Source: Terriglobia bacterium
GTDB lineage: Bacteria > Acidobacteriota > Terriglobia > Terriglobales > Acidobacteriaceae
Assembly (NCBI GenBank): GCA_020073565.1
Contig: JAIQEY010000005.1
Location: 1-64,000, forward strand
Direction: 5' to 3'
Length of the DNA: 64,000 nt
The notes below the pieces were generated by a model. It was given only the letters and a program-made list of their open reading frames with translations. It made no database searches and was not told the origin of the DNA. Positions within the stretch are counted from its first letter, which is position 1. Every line of letters begins with the position of its first letter. Both the position numbers and the translations under genes were made by a program. Shown piece by piece: positions 7,794 to 17,783 of the stretch.

Positions 7794-7877
7794 ACGAGTT
7801 GGGTCGACGGTTCCGGGGGCATCCTGGAACTGCCGGGTTACGATGGAGACTCTGCGGCGGAGCGCGCTGCGGATATA

Positions 7878-9053
7878 ATGAAATCAATCCTGATGAGATC
7901 CCGCGTTTTTCTTATATTCGTTGGCTGGCTGGTGAGTCTGTCAGCCGCTGGGTTCGGCCAGACTGCCGATCCCAGTTCGCTCCCGCCGGCACCCTCGGCG
8001 AGCGCGCGGCAGAATGCGCCTGCCCAGCAACCGGCTCCGAGCGAAACCAAGCCCGCTTCGGCACCGGATTCGAAGTCGCCTGGCACGGAGAATTCGCAGG
8101 CAGCCGCACCCGGCACGACTCCGGCAACGCCTCCGGAGCAGTCCACTCCGGTGGCGACACCGCCCGCGCCGCGTTTGGAAGTTCCAGCGAAAGAACAATC
8201 CGACGCCGACGAGGCCGTCACCACCATCAGGAAACGGGTGGACGAAGTCCGCGTGATCTTCACGGTCACCGACAAGCACGGCCGCTACATCAAGGACCTG
8301 AAAAGGAACGACTTCAATGTCATCGACGATCGCAAGCCGGCCGAGCAGATTCGCAGCTTCCGCAGTGAGACCGATCTTCCCCTGCAGGTCGGGCTTCTGG
8401 TGGATGCGAGCAATTCGGTGCGCGACCGGTTCAAGTTTGAGCAGGAAGCCGCGATCGAGTTTCTGAATTCCATCGTCCGGCCGCGTTACGACCAGGCGTT
8501 TGTGGTGGGCTTCGATGCCACGCCGGAAGTAACGCAGGATTTCACCGATCGCACCGAAGACCTGTCGAAGGGCGTGCGGGCGTTGCGGGCGGGCGGCGGC
8601 ACGGCCATGTACGACGCGCTCTACTTTGCTTGTCGCGACAAACTGGTCAAGCAGGAGCAGGTGGGATCGGTGCGTCGGGCGATCATCTTGCTCAGCGATG
8701 GCGACGACAACCTGAGCCACGTGACCCGCGAGGAAGCCATCGAAATGGCGCAGCGCGCGGACGTGATCGTTTACACCATCAGCACCAATATCAGCGGCAT
8801 GAAGGGCAAGGGCGACAAGGTGCTGGAGCGCATCGCGGATGCCACCGGCGGGCGCGCGTTTTTCCCGTTCCAGATTCGGGACGTGTCCGATGCGTTCACC
8901 TCGATCCAGGACGAATTGCGCAGCCAGTATGCGATGGCCTACAAGCCCGCTGACTTTGCAACCGACGGCCGCTTCCGCACCATTGAAATCTCGACGCAGG
9001 CAAAGGGTCTGCGCGTGCGGACCCGCAAGGGGTACTACGCTCCCAAGCAGTAG
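7878..9053 (+). CDS. Exported acidobacterial VWA-domain protein 1
   Basis: A 391-residue protein with a Sec-type signal peptide (ends about SAAGFGQ), a proline/alanine-rich linker to about residue 100, and a VWA domain of the acidobacterial type (TIGR03436-like) to the end. It shows the pre-VWA strand VRVIFTVTDKHGRYIKDLKRNDFNVIDD. The MIDAS is LLVDASNSV (Asp176) with GGTAMYDALY and LLSDGDDN, and the end is LRSQYAMAY...RKGYYAPKQ. The MIDAS looks intact, so metal-dependent protein binding outside the cytoplasm is plausible; the ligand is unknown. Two more family members follow within 3 kb. Confidence 0.8.
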   Translation: MKSILMRSRVFLIFVGWLVSLSAAGFGQTADPSSLPPAPSASARQNAPAQQPAPSETKPASAPDSKSPGTENSQAAAPGTTPATPPEQSTPVATPPAPRLEVPAKEQSDADEAVTTIRKRVDEVRVIFTVTDKHGRYIKDLKRNDFNVIDDRKPAEQIRSFRSETDLPLQVGLLVDASNSVRDRFKFEQEAAIEFLNSIVRPRYDQAFVVGFDATPEVTQDFTDRTEDLSKGVRALRAGGGTAMYDALYFACRDKLVKQEQVGSVRRAIILLSDGDDNLSHVTREEAIEMAQRADVIVYTISTNISGMKGKGDKVLERIADATGGRAFFPFQIRDVSDAFTSIQDELRSQYAMAYKPADFATDGRFRTIEISTQAKGLRVRTRKGYYAPKQ

Positions 9054-9080
9054 AGCTGCGAGCTACGAGCCGCGAGTTTA
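9053..9080. repeat. Heptanucleotide array behind VWA protein 1
   Basis: Units GAGCTGC, GAGCTAC, GAGCCGC, GAGTTTA start at the last base of the VWA stop codon and end 23 bp before the next start. Confidence 0.65.
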
Positions 9081-9103
9081 AAGCAGCCACGACTTCTTCC
9101 CTA

Positions 9104-9532
9104 ATGACGGACTCTATGGCTGGATACTCAGGCACTCCGCTCGCGAAGAAGCTGGGCATCAAGGACGATTTCCGCGTTGCCCTGCTGGGTGTGCCTAATG
9201 AGGTCCAAAGCGAGCTTCACGATGCGCTCGCCAAATGCCGGATTGTTAAGCACACCAGTGGCTCGCTTAACTTCATCTTCCTTTTCGCTGAATCGGGTTC
9301 GGAACTGAACCGCCACTTGACGCCAGCTGCGAAGGCATTGGCTCCGGCGGGGATGCTTTGGGTTTCCTGGCCGAAGAAGAGTTCCGGCGTCGCCACGGAC
9401 CTCACCGAAGAATTGATTCGTCAGAGCGGAATCGCGGCTGGCCTGGTGGATGTGAAAGTCTGCGCTGTCACTGACATTTGGTCGGGATTGAAGTTCGTCA
9501 TCCCGGTCAAGAATCGAAAGGGAAAGAACTGA
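9104..9532 (+). CDS. DUF3052-like small protein
   Basis: A 142-residue soluble protein. The segment AGYSGTPLAKKLGIKDDFRVAL near the N-terminus and the later LWVSWPKKSSGVATDLTEE match the DUF3052 family as I know it; no biochemical function is established. No signal peptide or membrane segment is visible. The ATG at 9104 or the in-frame ATG at 9116 (giving MAGYSGT, the family-like start) could be used. It lies in a cluster of VWA genes but nothing ties it to them functionally. Confidence 0.65.
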   Translation: MTDSMAGYSGTPLAKKLGIKDDFRVALLGVPNEVQSELHDALAKCRIVKHTSGSLNFIFLFAESGSELNRHLTPAAKALAPAGMLWVSWPKKSSGVATDLTEELIRQSGIAAGLVDVKVCAVTDIWSGLKFVIPVKNRKGKN

Positions 9533-9581
9533 TTATCTACGATCTCCGCTCTGAGTCCACCACAAGCTGCAGACAGCTAGT

Positions 9582-10637
9582 CTACTGATCGTCTTTGCGC
9601 GGCATGGCGTAGTAGCCGCTGCGCGCCTGGATTTTGTATTCGGCTTGTTTCGGCTTGATTTCGACCTTGCGGAAGGAGCCGTCGCGCGTCGAGTTGGTGG
9701 GCGTGTAGCCGATGTTGTACTGGCTGCGGAGTTCCTGGGAGATCTGTTCGAAGGCCTGCCGGAGTTTCTCGATCTTGTTGCCGACTTCGATGACGCGGCC
9801 GCCGGTCTCGTGGCTGAGCTTTTTCATTTCCGAATCCCCGCTGTAGCCACCAAAGCCGTAGAAGCCTCGATCGGCGATCAGGAGCACGTAGCAGATGGCG
9901 TCGGCCTTTTGAGCGGCTTCAATTGCTTCTTTAATCTTGTAGCGGCTGCCCTGGTCTTCGCCGTCGGTCAGCAGGATCATGGCCTTGCGGCCGACTTCGT
10001 GGCTGAGTTCATCGTGCGACGCCAGGTACACGGCGTCGTAGAGCGCCGTTCCACGCGGTCCGCTCGAGGAGCATGGAATCGGCCCTTGCGGTCCAATCGG
10101 GCCCTGGGCACAGCCGACGCCGCCTCCAGCATTAATGGTGGCGGAATTGAGCGCTTTGCGCAGGCGGCTGACCGAGTTCGTGAAGTCCTGCAACAGATTG
10201 ATGTCGACGTCGAAGCTGATGACGAAGGCCTCGTCTTTGGGCCGCAAGATGTTTTCCAGGAACGAGGCGCCCACTTCCTTCTCCATCTGCAGGACGCGCT
10301 GCTGGCTGCCGCTCGAATCGATCATAATGCCGAGCGTCAGGGGCAGGTCGGATTCTGCCTTGAAATACTTGATGGTCTGCGGCTTGCCGTCTTCGAAGAC
10401 ATCAAAGTCGGTTTTGGTCAGGCTCGGGATCAGAGCGCCGTGCTTGTCTTTCACGTTGAAGAACAGTTGCACCACGTCCACGTTGACCTTGAGCGTCTCC
10501 AGGGGCTCCTGTCCTTGTGACTGGTCGCCAGAAGGCGGTTGGCTGGGGGGATTCTGCGCGGCGGTGGAAAGCGTCAGACCGAGGGTCACGACGAGCAAAC
10601 AGGCGGCCTGTCGCGGCGTTAGCTGTAGTTTGGGCAT
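9582..10637 (-). CDS. Exported acidobacterial VWA-domain protein 2
   Basis: A 351-residue member of the same family as the 7.9 kb VWA protein. It has a signal peptide ending about TLSTAAQ, a short PSQPPSGDQ linker, then VDVVQLFFNVKDKHGALIPSLTKTDFDVFEDG. The VWA MIDAS is IMIDSSGSQ, with GTALYDAVYLA and LLTDGEDQG, and the protein ends LRSQYNIGYTP...RSGYYAMP. A loop of about 15 residues rich in Gly, Pro and Cys (GGGVGCAQGPIGPQGPIPC) sits before the second metal motif. The gene is convergent with the DUF3052-like gene and divergent from VWA protein 3, sharing a 146-bp upstream region with it. Confidence 0.8.
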   Translation of the reverse strand: MPKLQLTPRQAACLLVVTLGLTLSTAAQNPPSQPPSGDQSQGQEPLETLKVNVDVVQLFFNVKDKHGALIPSLTKTDFDVFEDGKPQTIKYFKAESDLPLTLGIMIDSSGSQQRVLQMEKEVGASFLENILRPKDEAFVISFDVDINLLQDFTNSVSRLRKALNSATINAGGGVGCAQGPIGPQGPIPCSSSGPRGTALYDAVYLASHDELSHEVGRKAMILLTDGEDQGSRYKIKEAIEAAQKADAICYVLLIADRGFYGFGGYSGDSEMKKLSHETGGRVIEVGNKIEKLRQAFEQISQELRSQYNIGYTPTNSTRDGSFRKVEIKPKQAEYKIQARSGYYAMPRKDDQ

Positions 10638-10783
10638 GAGGGTTTTTATCCGGAACTTTGCTAGTCTATCCTGTAGGGGTTAGATGCACCAAAGGTGGCA
10701 GAACGGGCATCTCAATTAGTAGCGGGTCATCGTTTTGCGGCTTGTCGGCCCGCTTTCGGGAACGAAAGGCAAGGGATTCCGGA

Positions 10784-12118
10784 ATGGCCAAGAAAACCAG
10801 CGGGTTGATGGCTTTGGGGTTGGCGCTCGTGCTGGTGGCAGCGGGATGGGCTCAGCAGAAGCCGGAGGATATTCCCGATGCACCCTCGGCCACCCGGCCC
10901 GTGCCACCTCCCGCGCCACCCAGTCCACGGCCTGGAGCTCAAGACTCAACGCCCGAGACGCAGCCGGATGAGTCGAGTTCGGTTCCCGCTTCGCAGCCGG
11001 TGCCGTCCTCGAGCGAACGTCCGCGCGACACAACCGACCAGGCGACTATACCTCCGAAGATGCCGCCGGTTGTGACCGTGCCCGCGGGCAGTGTGCCGCG
11101 GGATCTGGAAACCCACGAGGAGCTCTACAAGATTCCGGTCTACGTGAACCTGGTGCTGCTGCCGGTGAGCGTAAAAGACAGCAATGGCCGTCCGATCAAT
11201 GGATTGCTGCCCAAGGACTTTTCGGTGCTGGAGAATGGCAAGAAACAGGAGTTGAAATTCTTTACCAGCGATCCTTTCTCGCTTTCGGCGGCGGTCATCT
11301 TTGACCTGGGTATGCCCGATATTGGCGTGAAGCGCGTCCAGGAAACTTTGCCGGCTTTGCAGGGGGCGTTCAGCCAGTACGATGAAGTCTCGATCTACAC
11401 CTACAGCAGTACAGTGAGCCAGGTCGCCGATTTCGGATCCGTGGGGCAAAGACTCACCGCAGTCCTCAACCAGATCAAAGGCTACAACGGCGCCAACAAT
11501 GGTGTGCCGGTCACCGACGGCCCGCTCGGCCCGCAGGGGCCAATCATCAATGGCCGTCCGATTGACTCTCCGGTGACGCCGGTGAGCACCCCGCCCAAGC
11601 AGGCCCGGGTGATCAACGACGCCATCCTCCAGGCCGCTCGTGACCTTTCCAAGCGCGACCGCACCCGGCGGAAGATCATCGTCGTAATCAGCGACGGACG
11701 GGAGCGCGCCAGTATCGCCAGCTACGCCGACACGCTGAAAGTCCTGTTGACCCAGAACATCATTGTGTATGCCGTGGGGGTAGACGGTGCCGCACTCCCG
11801 GGATATGGGAAGCTGCAGAAGATCCACCTGCCCAATCTGGGACTGGACAAGATCGGGTTCGAGCCGATTGGTACTGGCAACATCCTCTCCAAGTATGTGA
11901 ACGCCACCGGGGGTGGGACGGTTTATGCCGAGTCCGCCAGGGCCGGAATTGAGCAGGCTTACAGCCGAACCATGGGCGACGCTCGCAACCAGTACACGCT
12001 GGGATACACACCCAAGTCGGGCATCGGAGGGTACCGCGAGATCGAAGTGGTGGTCAAGCGTCAGGATGTGAAGGTCTATGCCAAGCATGGTTACTACCCG
12101 CTGCCGACGGCGCGATAG
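10784..12118 (+). CDS. Exported acidobacterial VWA-like protein 3, MIDAS degenerate
   Basis: A 444-residue exported relative of the two preceding VWA proteins. The start at 10784 gives a proper signal peptide (MAKKTSGLMALGL...AAGWAQ) and has AAGGGA-like sequence upstream; a longer frame to 10658 lacks one. A proline-rich linker runs to about residue 110, then NLVLLPVSVKDSNGRPINGLLPKDFSVLENG. The VWA metal motif is degraded: where DxSxS is expected it reads VIFDLGMPDIG, while VVISDGRERAS is retained. It contains a GPLGPQGPII loop like that in VWA protein 2, and ends RNQYTLGYTP...KHGYYPLP. Metal-dependent binding is doubtful; a structural role is possible. Confidence 0.75.
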   Translation: MAKKTSGLMALGLALVLVAAGWAQQKPEDIPDAPSATRPVPPPAPPSPRPGAQDSTPETQPDESSSVPASQPVPSSSERPRDTTDQATIPPKMPPVVTVPAGSVPRDLETHEELYKIPVYVNLVLLPVSVKDSNGRPINGLLPKDFSVLENGKKQELKFFTSDPFSLSAAVIFDLGMPDIGVKRVQETLPALQGAFSQYDEVSIYTYSSTVSQVADFGSVGQRLTAVLNQIKGYNGANNGVPVTDGPLGPQGPIINGRPIDSPVTPVSTPPKQARVINDAILQAARDLSKRDRTRRKIIVVISDGRERASIASYADTLKVLLTQNIIVYAVGVDGAALPGYGKLQKIHLPNLGLDKIGFEPIGTGNILSKYVNATGGGTVYAESARAGIEQAYSRTMGDARNQYTLGYTPKSGIGGYREIEVVVKRQDVKVYAKHGYYPLPTAR

Positions 12119-12147
12119 CAGTTCCCGGTTCTCAGATCTCAGGTTTC
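12119..12147. repeat. Heptanucleotide array behind VWA protein 3
   Basis: Directly after the stop codon the sequence runs CAGTTCCCGGTTCTCAG and on as 7-bp units (GGTTCTC, AGATCTC, AGGTTTC). Bases 12119-12135 are inversely repeated, with three mismatches, at 12201-12217. Confidence 0.55.
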
Positions 12148-12200
12148 CCGATCCACGCTCCCTGGCATGGCTGTGGTCCCCTTTTTTCTCGAACCCAAAA

Positions 12201-12218
12201 CTAGGAACTGGGAACTGA
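12201..12218. repeat. Short heptanucleotide array before mglA
   Basis: CTAGGAA, CTGGGAA and a partial CTGA unit. It is the inverted partner of the array just behind VWA protein 3. Confidence 0.45.
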
Positions 12219-12374
12219 TTGAGCCCGTGGCCCTTTAGTAACCTGGGTAACCTGCGGCCAGTCCCCCCGGTGTGGTATAAAAATTGGTTGGATCCGGTAG
12301 TGCAGAATTGTGCACTCGTGCGAGATGGTCCCGCGCAGGGGAAGTAGTCTGCGTAATTTTCTTGAGGAAGCCTT

Positions 12375-12962
12375 TTGAGTTTCATCAACTTCGCAGCACG
12401 CGAGATTAACTGCAAGATCGTCTATTACGGCGCCGGGTTGGGCGGGAAGACGACGAATTTGCAGTTCATTTTCCAGAAAACGGCGGAACAGCAGAAGGGC
12501 AAGATGATCTCGCTCGCCACCGAGACGGATCGAACCCTGTTCTTCGACTTCCTGCCGCTGGACCTGGGCACGGTGCGCGGTTTCAAGACTCGAATTCACC
12601 TCTACACCGTCCCGGGACAGGTGTTCTACGACGCCAGCCGCAAGCTGATCCTGCGCGGGGTGGACGGCATCGTGTTTGTCGCCGATTCGCAGCAGGAGCG
12701 CATGGACGCCAACGTCGAAGCGCTCGACAACCTGATGGCCAACCTGAAAGAGCATGGGTACGACTTCCACAAGATTCCTTACGTCCTGCAGCTGAATAAG
12801 CGCGACTTGCCGAATATCCTGCCGGTGGACGCGCTTTCTACGGAATTGCGTCGGAAAGAAGAACCGGTGGTTGAGGCGGTGGCGTTCCAGGGCGTGGGCG
12901 TATTCGAAACGCTGAAGGAAATTGCCCGGCAGGTGCTGACGGAGTTGAAGGCGGGCGGGTAG
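12375..12962 (+). CDS. mglA: MglA-family small Ras-like GTPase
   Basis: A 195-residue small GTPase very close to Myxococcus MglA. It has [12 protein letters not shown]-like start residues, P-loop GAGLGGKTT (Gly19-Lys25-Thr26), the switch 1 region [14 protein letters not shown], the MglA-type switch 2 [13 protein letters not shown], and NKRD for guanine specificity. MglA-type GTPases set cell polarity, usually with the GAP MglB and the RomR system. No mglB or motility gene is near, so this is an orphan here. The start is a TTG that gives the family N-terminus [13 protein letters not shown]; a TATAAA box at 12276-12281 lacks a good -35. Confidence 0.9.
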   Translation: MSFINFAAREINCKIVYYGAGLGGKTTNLQFIFQKTAEQQKGKMISLATETDRTLFFDFLPLDLGTVRGFKTRIHLYTVPGQVFYDASRKLILRGVDGIVFVADSQQERMDANVEALDNLMANLKEHGYDFHKIPYVLQLNKRDLPNILPVDALSTELRRKEEPVVEAVAFQGVGVFETLKEIARQVLTELKAGG

Positions 12963-12967
12963 AGCAG

Positions 12968-12990
12968 TTCTCAGCTGTCAGCTCTCAGTA
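12968..12990. repeat. Heptanucleotide array behind mglA
   Basis: Units GTTCTCA, GCTGTCA, GCTCTCA begin six bases after the mglA stop codon. This is the last array of the family I can see in the window. Confidence 0.6.
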
Positions 12991-13044
12991 AAGGCTCCAA
13001 CGCAAGTATCATCTTGCAGAGACGCGGCTTGCTGTGTCTAGATG

Positions 13045-13091
13045 GTGTGGGGACGGGCGCCCTCGCGCGTCCAAGCCGAGCGCAGCTCGGC
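13045..13091. repeat. REP-like palindromic element, copy 1
   Basis: GTGTGGGGACGGGCGCCCTC (from 13045) runs into GCGCGTCC, a G/C-rich imperfect hairpin. It is followed at 13075-13091 by a perfect GCCGAGC-GCA-GCTCGGC hairpin. The first part is matched in opposite orientation at 19944-19972. No T-run follows, so it does not look like a terminator. Confidence 0.5.
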
Positions 13092-13213
13092 AGGGTGCTG
13101 ATAACCACAGGACCTTTGGATTTGTTATAAGCAGAAGCATTCTTCGCCCTTATGCCAAAACCGCATGACGATGTCGCAGATGAGCAGGCCCCGGAAACGA
13201 TAGACGATGCCGG

Positions 13214-15193
<1,980 letters not shown>

Positions 15194-15288
15194 GTGTGTC
15201 TCTATTCAACTATAAAGGAGGAATCTGTGGTCTGGAGGCACTCTTGGCAAGCTGCTGCTTGCTGGGACGAGGAAGGTAGGATAGCGTC

Positions 15289-15807
15289 ATGACCCGCCGA
15301 TTCTTCCTCGGATTGGTTTTATCGTGCACGGGAGCATTGTTCGGCCAGCAAGCTCAATACGGCAAGAGTGGGCCGGCGCTGTTGCCCGACCCGTCCGTGA
15401 CGAAGGGTGCCGTGCGCATCCGCAGCAAGGCCATAGTGTGTTCGATTAAATGGGGCAAGGACGAGCGCCACGTCACGCAGAAAATGAAAGACGCCGCCTA
15501 TGCCGCCTACGGCACTGCTCGTGGACAGGGCGTCTGTGCCTTTGCGACTCACATGGGCGAGAACGGAAAGCCTGTAACGGAAGGTTGCGAGATCGACCAT
15601 CTCATCAGCCGCGAGCTTGGCGGTGATGATAAGCTCGAAAATCTTTGGCCGCAGCCTTACACACAACCCGGCGCACACGAAAAGGATTGGCTGGAGAATC
15701 GACTGCACAAAGAGGTTTGTGCGGGAATTATTTCATTGACGGCCGCGCGGAAAGAAATCAAAGCCGACTGGTACGCGGCATACTTGAAGCGGAGACCAGG
15801 CCCCTGA
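15289..15807 (+). CDS. Exported HNH-nuclease-like protein
   Basis: A 172-residue protein with a signal peptide (MTRRFFLGLVLSCTGALFGQ) and a compact HNH-like core: EIDHLISRELGGDD (Asp103-His104) followed by NLWPQPY (Asn118) and, about 12 residues on, KDWLENRLHKEVC. The pattern DHxxxxxxGG...NLWPQ is common in small HNH-like proteins. Four cysteines (51, 83, 100 and in KEVCAG) could form disulphides. Nuclease activity is inferred, and the location would be periplasmic or extracellular. No immunity or secretion gene is adjacent. Confidence 0.6.
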   Translation: MTRRFFLGLVLSCTGALFGQQAQYGKSGPALLPDPSVTKGAVRIRSKAIVCSIKWGKDERHVTQKMKDAAYAAYGTARGQGVCAFATHMGENGKPVTEGCEIDHLISRELGGDDKLENLWPQPYTQPGAHEKDWLENRLHKEVCAGIISLTAARKEIKADWYAAYLKRRPGP

Positions 15808-15901
15808 TGCAGCACCAGCAAAGATCCGGAGAAGAGGAGTAGCAAAGCTTAGCACCATTGCTCTCCTCTTCCCGGGGTCGACGATCGATTTGAGGACAGA
15901 C

Positions 15902-17020
15902 CTAAGGCGCCGGAACCGCAACCCGGTTGGCCGGAACGATCTGGGACTGGTACGAAAAAACCTCGCGGGAGCGGGGGTCGACCAGTACCTTCACCCAATG
16001 CACGTTGTTGTTGTCCCACTCCGGGTTGTTCTTGAAAGCATTGTCGCCGAAGGTTTCGACGCGCGTGAAGTTCTCGAGGCGCCTTCCTTGTGCATCGAGG
16101 AACGGCTTGTCGACTCGGGGATAGTGCGAGTCGCCATGCACGAAGGCTACGGGCTTCTTGAAGGCAATTACCTGATCGCGCAACGCGAGCAGGAACGCCT
16201 GGAAACCATCGGGTAGGCCGTCGGTCTCGGCGAGCGTCTGGGGATCGCGTACCGGTCCGCGCGTCGCATCGGTCGCATCGAAGCCGGGGTCCGCCTGGGA
16301 GATTAACATCACAGCTGCCGAGTGGTGTGCGATTGCCTCCGCGAACGTATCCTGCATCCAGACGATATCCGCCTGGTTGCGAGCGGCGTACTCGTTGGCA
16401 TCGGGTGCAGTGTCACACAGATTGTTGCAGGAGCCCTGGATGTTGAGGGTCGCGTAGGTCACGCCGTGGTAGGTCCAGCGACGGTTCTCTACGCAGGGTA
16501 CGCTGCCACTGATACCGAGACACAGCGGCGAGGACTGAACCTCCTGGTGTAATGGATGCTTGCCGAGCGAACGCGCTGTGGAGAAAAAGAGCGCACGCTC
16601 TTTATCGAGTTGCGCCAGCGAGTTGTACCCGGCCGTCCGGTCGCAGTCGGTCCAGTCGTTATCGCCGGGCGTGAAGATGGCCGCCGAATTCAGCGAACTG
16701 AAATACCCGAGGGCCTGCGTGTATACGGCGTCCGTGCACTCGCTGGAGCCCGCCTTCAAATCGCCGTCGTGGGCGGTGAAGGCAAGTCTCTGACTGTTCA
16801 TATCAGCGATGAGGTTTGGCACGCCGGCTGCCTGCACCGCCGAGTAAGGTAGATCACCCCAGAGCCCAATGGCATAAGGCTCGCGGTCATCTCCGGCGGC
16901 AACGGTCACTCGCGCCGCAGTTCCCGCCACAATCGCGGCAGCCATCGCCAGCAGAAAGAGAGTACGCAATGCCTGCGACCTTCTTTCCGGTTGACCCAAG
17001 AGATACTCCTTAACCTTCAT
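15902..17020 (-). CDS. Exported calcineurin-like phosphoesterase homologue
   Basis: A 372-residue protein. The start at 17020 is chosen because GGAGG lies nine bases upstream; a longer frame to 17068 has no such site. A hydrophobic N-terminal segment (LFLLAMAAAIVAGTAA) suggests export. Metallophosphoesterase-like motifs are IGLWGDLPY, HDGDLKAGSSEC, FTPGDNDWTDC and, late, FVHGDSHYPRVD, which resemble the metal-binding blocks D-x-H / GD / GDND / GH of that superfamily. Several canonical positions are altered (GDLPY instead of DxH), so activity is uncertain. Paired cysteines fit an extracytoplasmic protein. It has no obvious operon partner. Confidence 0.55.
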   Translation of the reverse strand: MKVKEYLLGQPERRSQALRTLFLLAMAAAIVAGTAARVTVAAGDDREPYAIGLWGDLPYSAVQAAGVPNLIADMNSQRLAFTAHDGDLKAGSSECTDAVYTQALGYFSSLNSAAIFTPGDNDWTDCDRTAGYNSLAQLDKERALFFSTARSLGKHPLHQEVQSSPLCLGISGSVPCVENRRWTYHGVTYATLNIQGSCNNLCDTAPDANEYAARNQADIVWMQDTFAEAIAHHSAAVMLISQADPGFDATDATRGPVRDPQTLAETDGLPDGFQAFLLALRDQVIAFKKPVAFVHGDSHYPRVDKPFLDAQGRRLENFTRVETFGDNAFKNNPEWDNNNVHWVKVLVDPRSREVFSYQSQIVPANRVAVPAP

Positions 17021-17173
17021 TCGGATTTCCTCCAGAGAATATTGGTCCCACCCCTCTTGAGCAGGCAAAAGTCGAGGATTACGTGTGACCTCGACGCAAA
17101 CTATAGGAATGCGGTTACGGGGACTTTACAGAAATATGAACGGGAGGTTAATTCTGCAGTTGAGGAAGATCGG

Positions 17174-17659
17174 TCAACGGGCAACCGCGGCCCGAGCGGC
17201 TCCAATCTGCTCCAATGCGCGGTCAATCACGGTTTGAAGTTCCTGGGCGTATTTCACTTCACGGCCCTTGGCCAGGGTGACGCGGGCCTGTTCGGCATCG
17301 AACCAGGTTGGATTACGGAAAGTTTCCTCGGGGCGGCGAGTTTGGTGCACGTCCATGAGGAAAGCTTTGACCACGTATTCCTGCACGCCACCGGGCTGCC
17401 AGAAGACGCCCTTCGAGTGGATGTAAACGTGGAAATGGCGCGGTTCGACGATGCCCACGGCGCCAGCTTCTTCGCGGGCTTCGCGTTCGGCGGCCTGGCT
17501 GTGCGAGAGACGAGTGTCGGGGGCTCCCTTGGGAAACGTCCACTTGCTGCCGCCGTTGGTATTGACGAGCAGAAATTCCGCGTGCGAATTGACGCGGCGG
17601 TAGCAGATGGCTGCCACTTGCAACGGCAACGCAAAGCGGGATGTGCGCGCGGAACCCAT
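17174..17659 (-). CDS. Nudix hydrolase
   Basis: A 161-residue Nudix-fold protein. The Nudix box region reads GAPDTRLSHSQAAEREAREEAGAVGI and carries the catalytic REAREEAG helix, preceded by KWTFPKG as in diadenosine-polyphosphate-type members. The first glutamate of the GX5E part is not present at its usual place. Such enzymes cleave nucleoside diphosphate-linked substrates; the substrate here is unknown. It lies 124 bp downstream of the midA-like gene on the same strand, with its own start. Confidence 0.8.
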   Translation of the reverse strand: MGSARTSRFALPLQVAAICYRRVNSHAEFLLVNTNGGSKWTFPKGAPDTRLSHSQAAEREAREEAGAVGIVEPRHFHVYIHSKGVFWQPGGVQEYVVKAFLMDVHQTRRPEETFRNPTWFDAEQARVTLAKGREVKYAQELQTVIDRALEQIGAARAAVAR

Positions 17660-17783
17660 ATCCTTCTATGGATGAGTTTACTGCAGAGATATTTCAGGAA
17701 TGTTAAATAGCAACGAAAATGGTGCACAAGAGTAACGGGGTCGGCGGTCCTTTGCGGGTACCGGTAAGGCCTCTGAGTCTGCA

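Noticed and set aside
10946-12415. Long open frame (489 codons) on the minus strand
   Set aside because: It is antisense to VWA protein 3, which has a signal peptide and family motifs; the antisense frame has neither and reads through the mglA leader.
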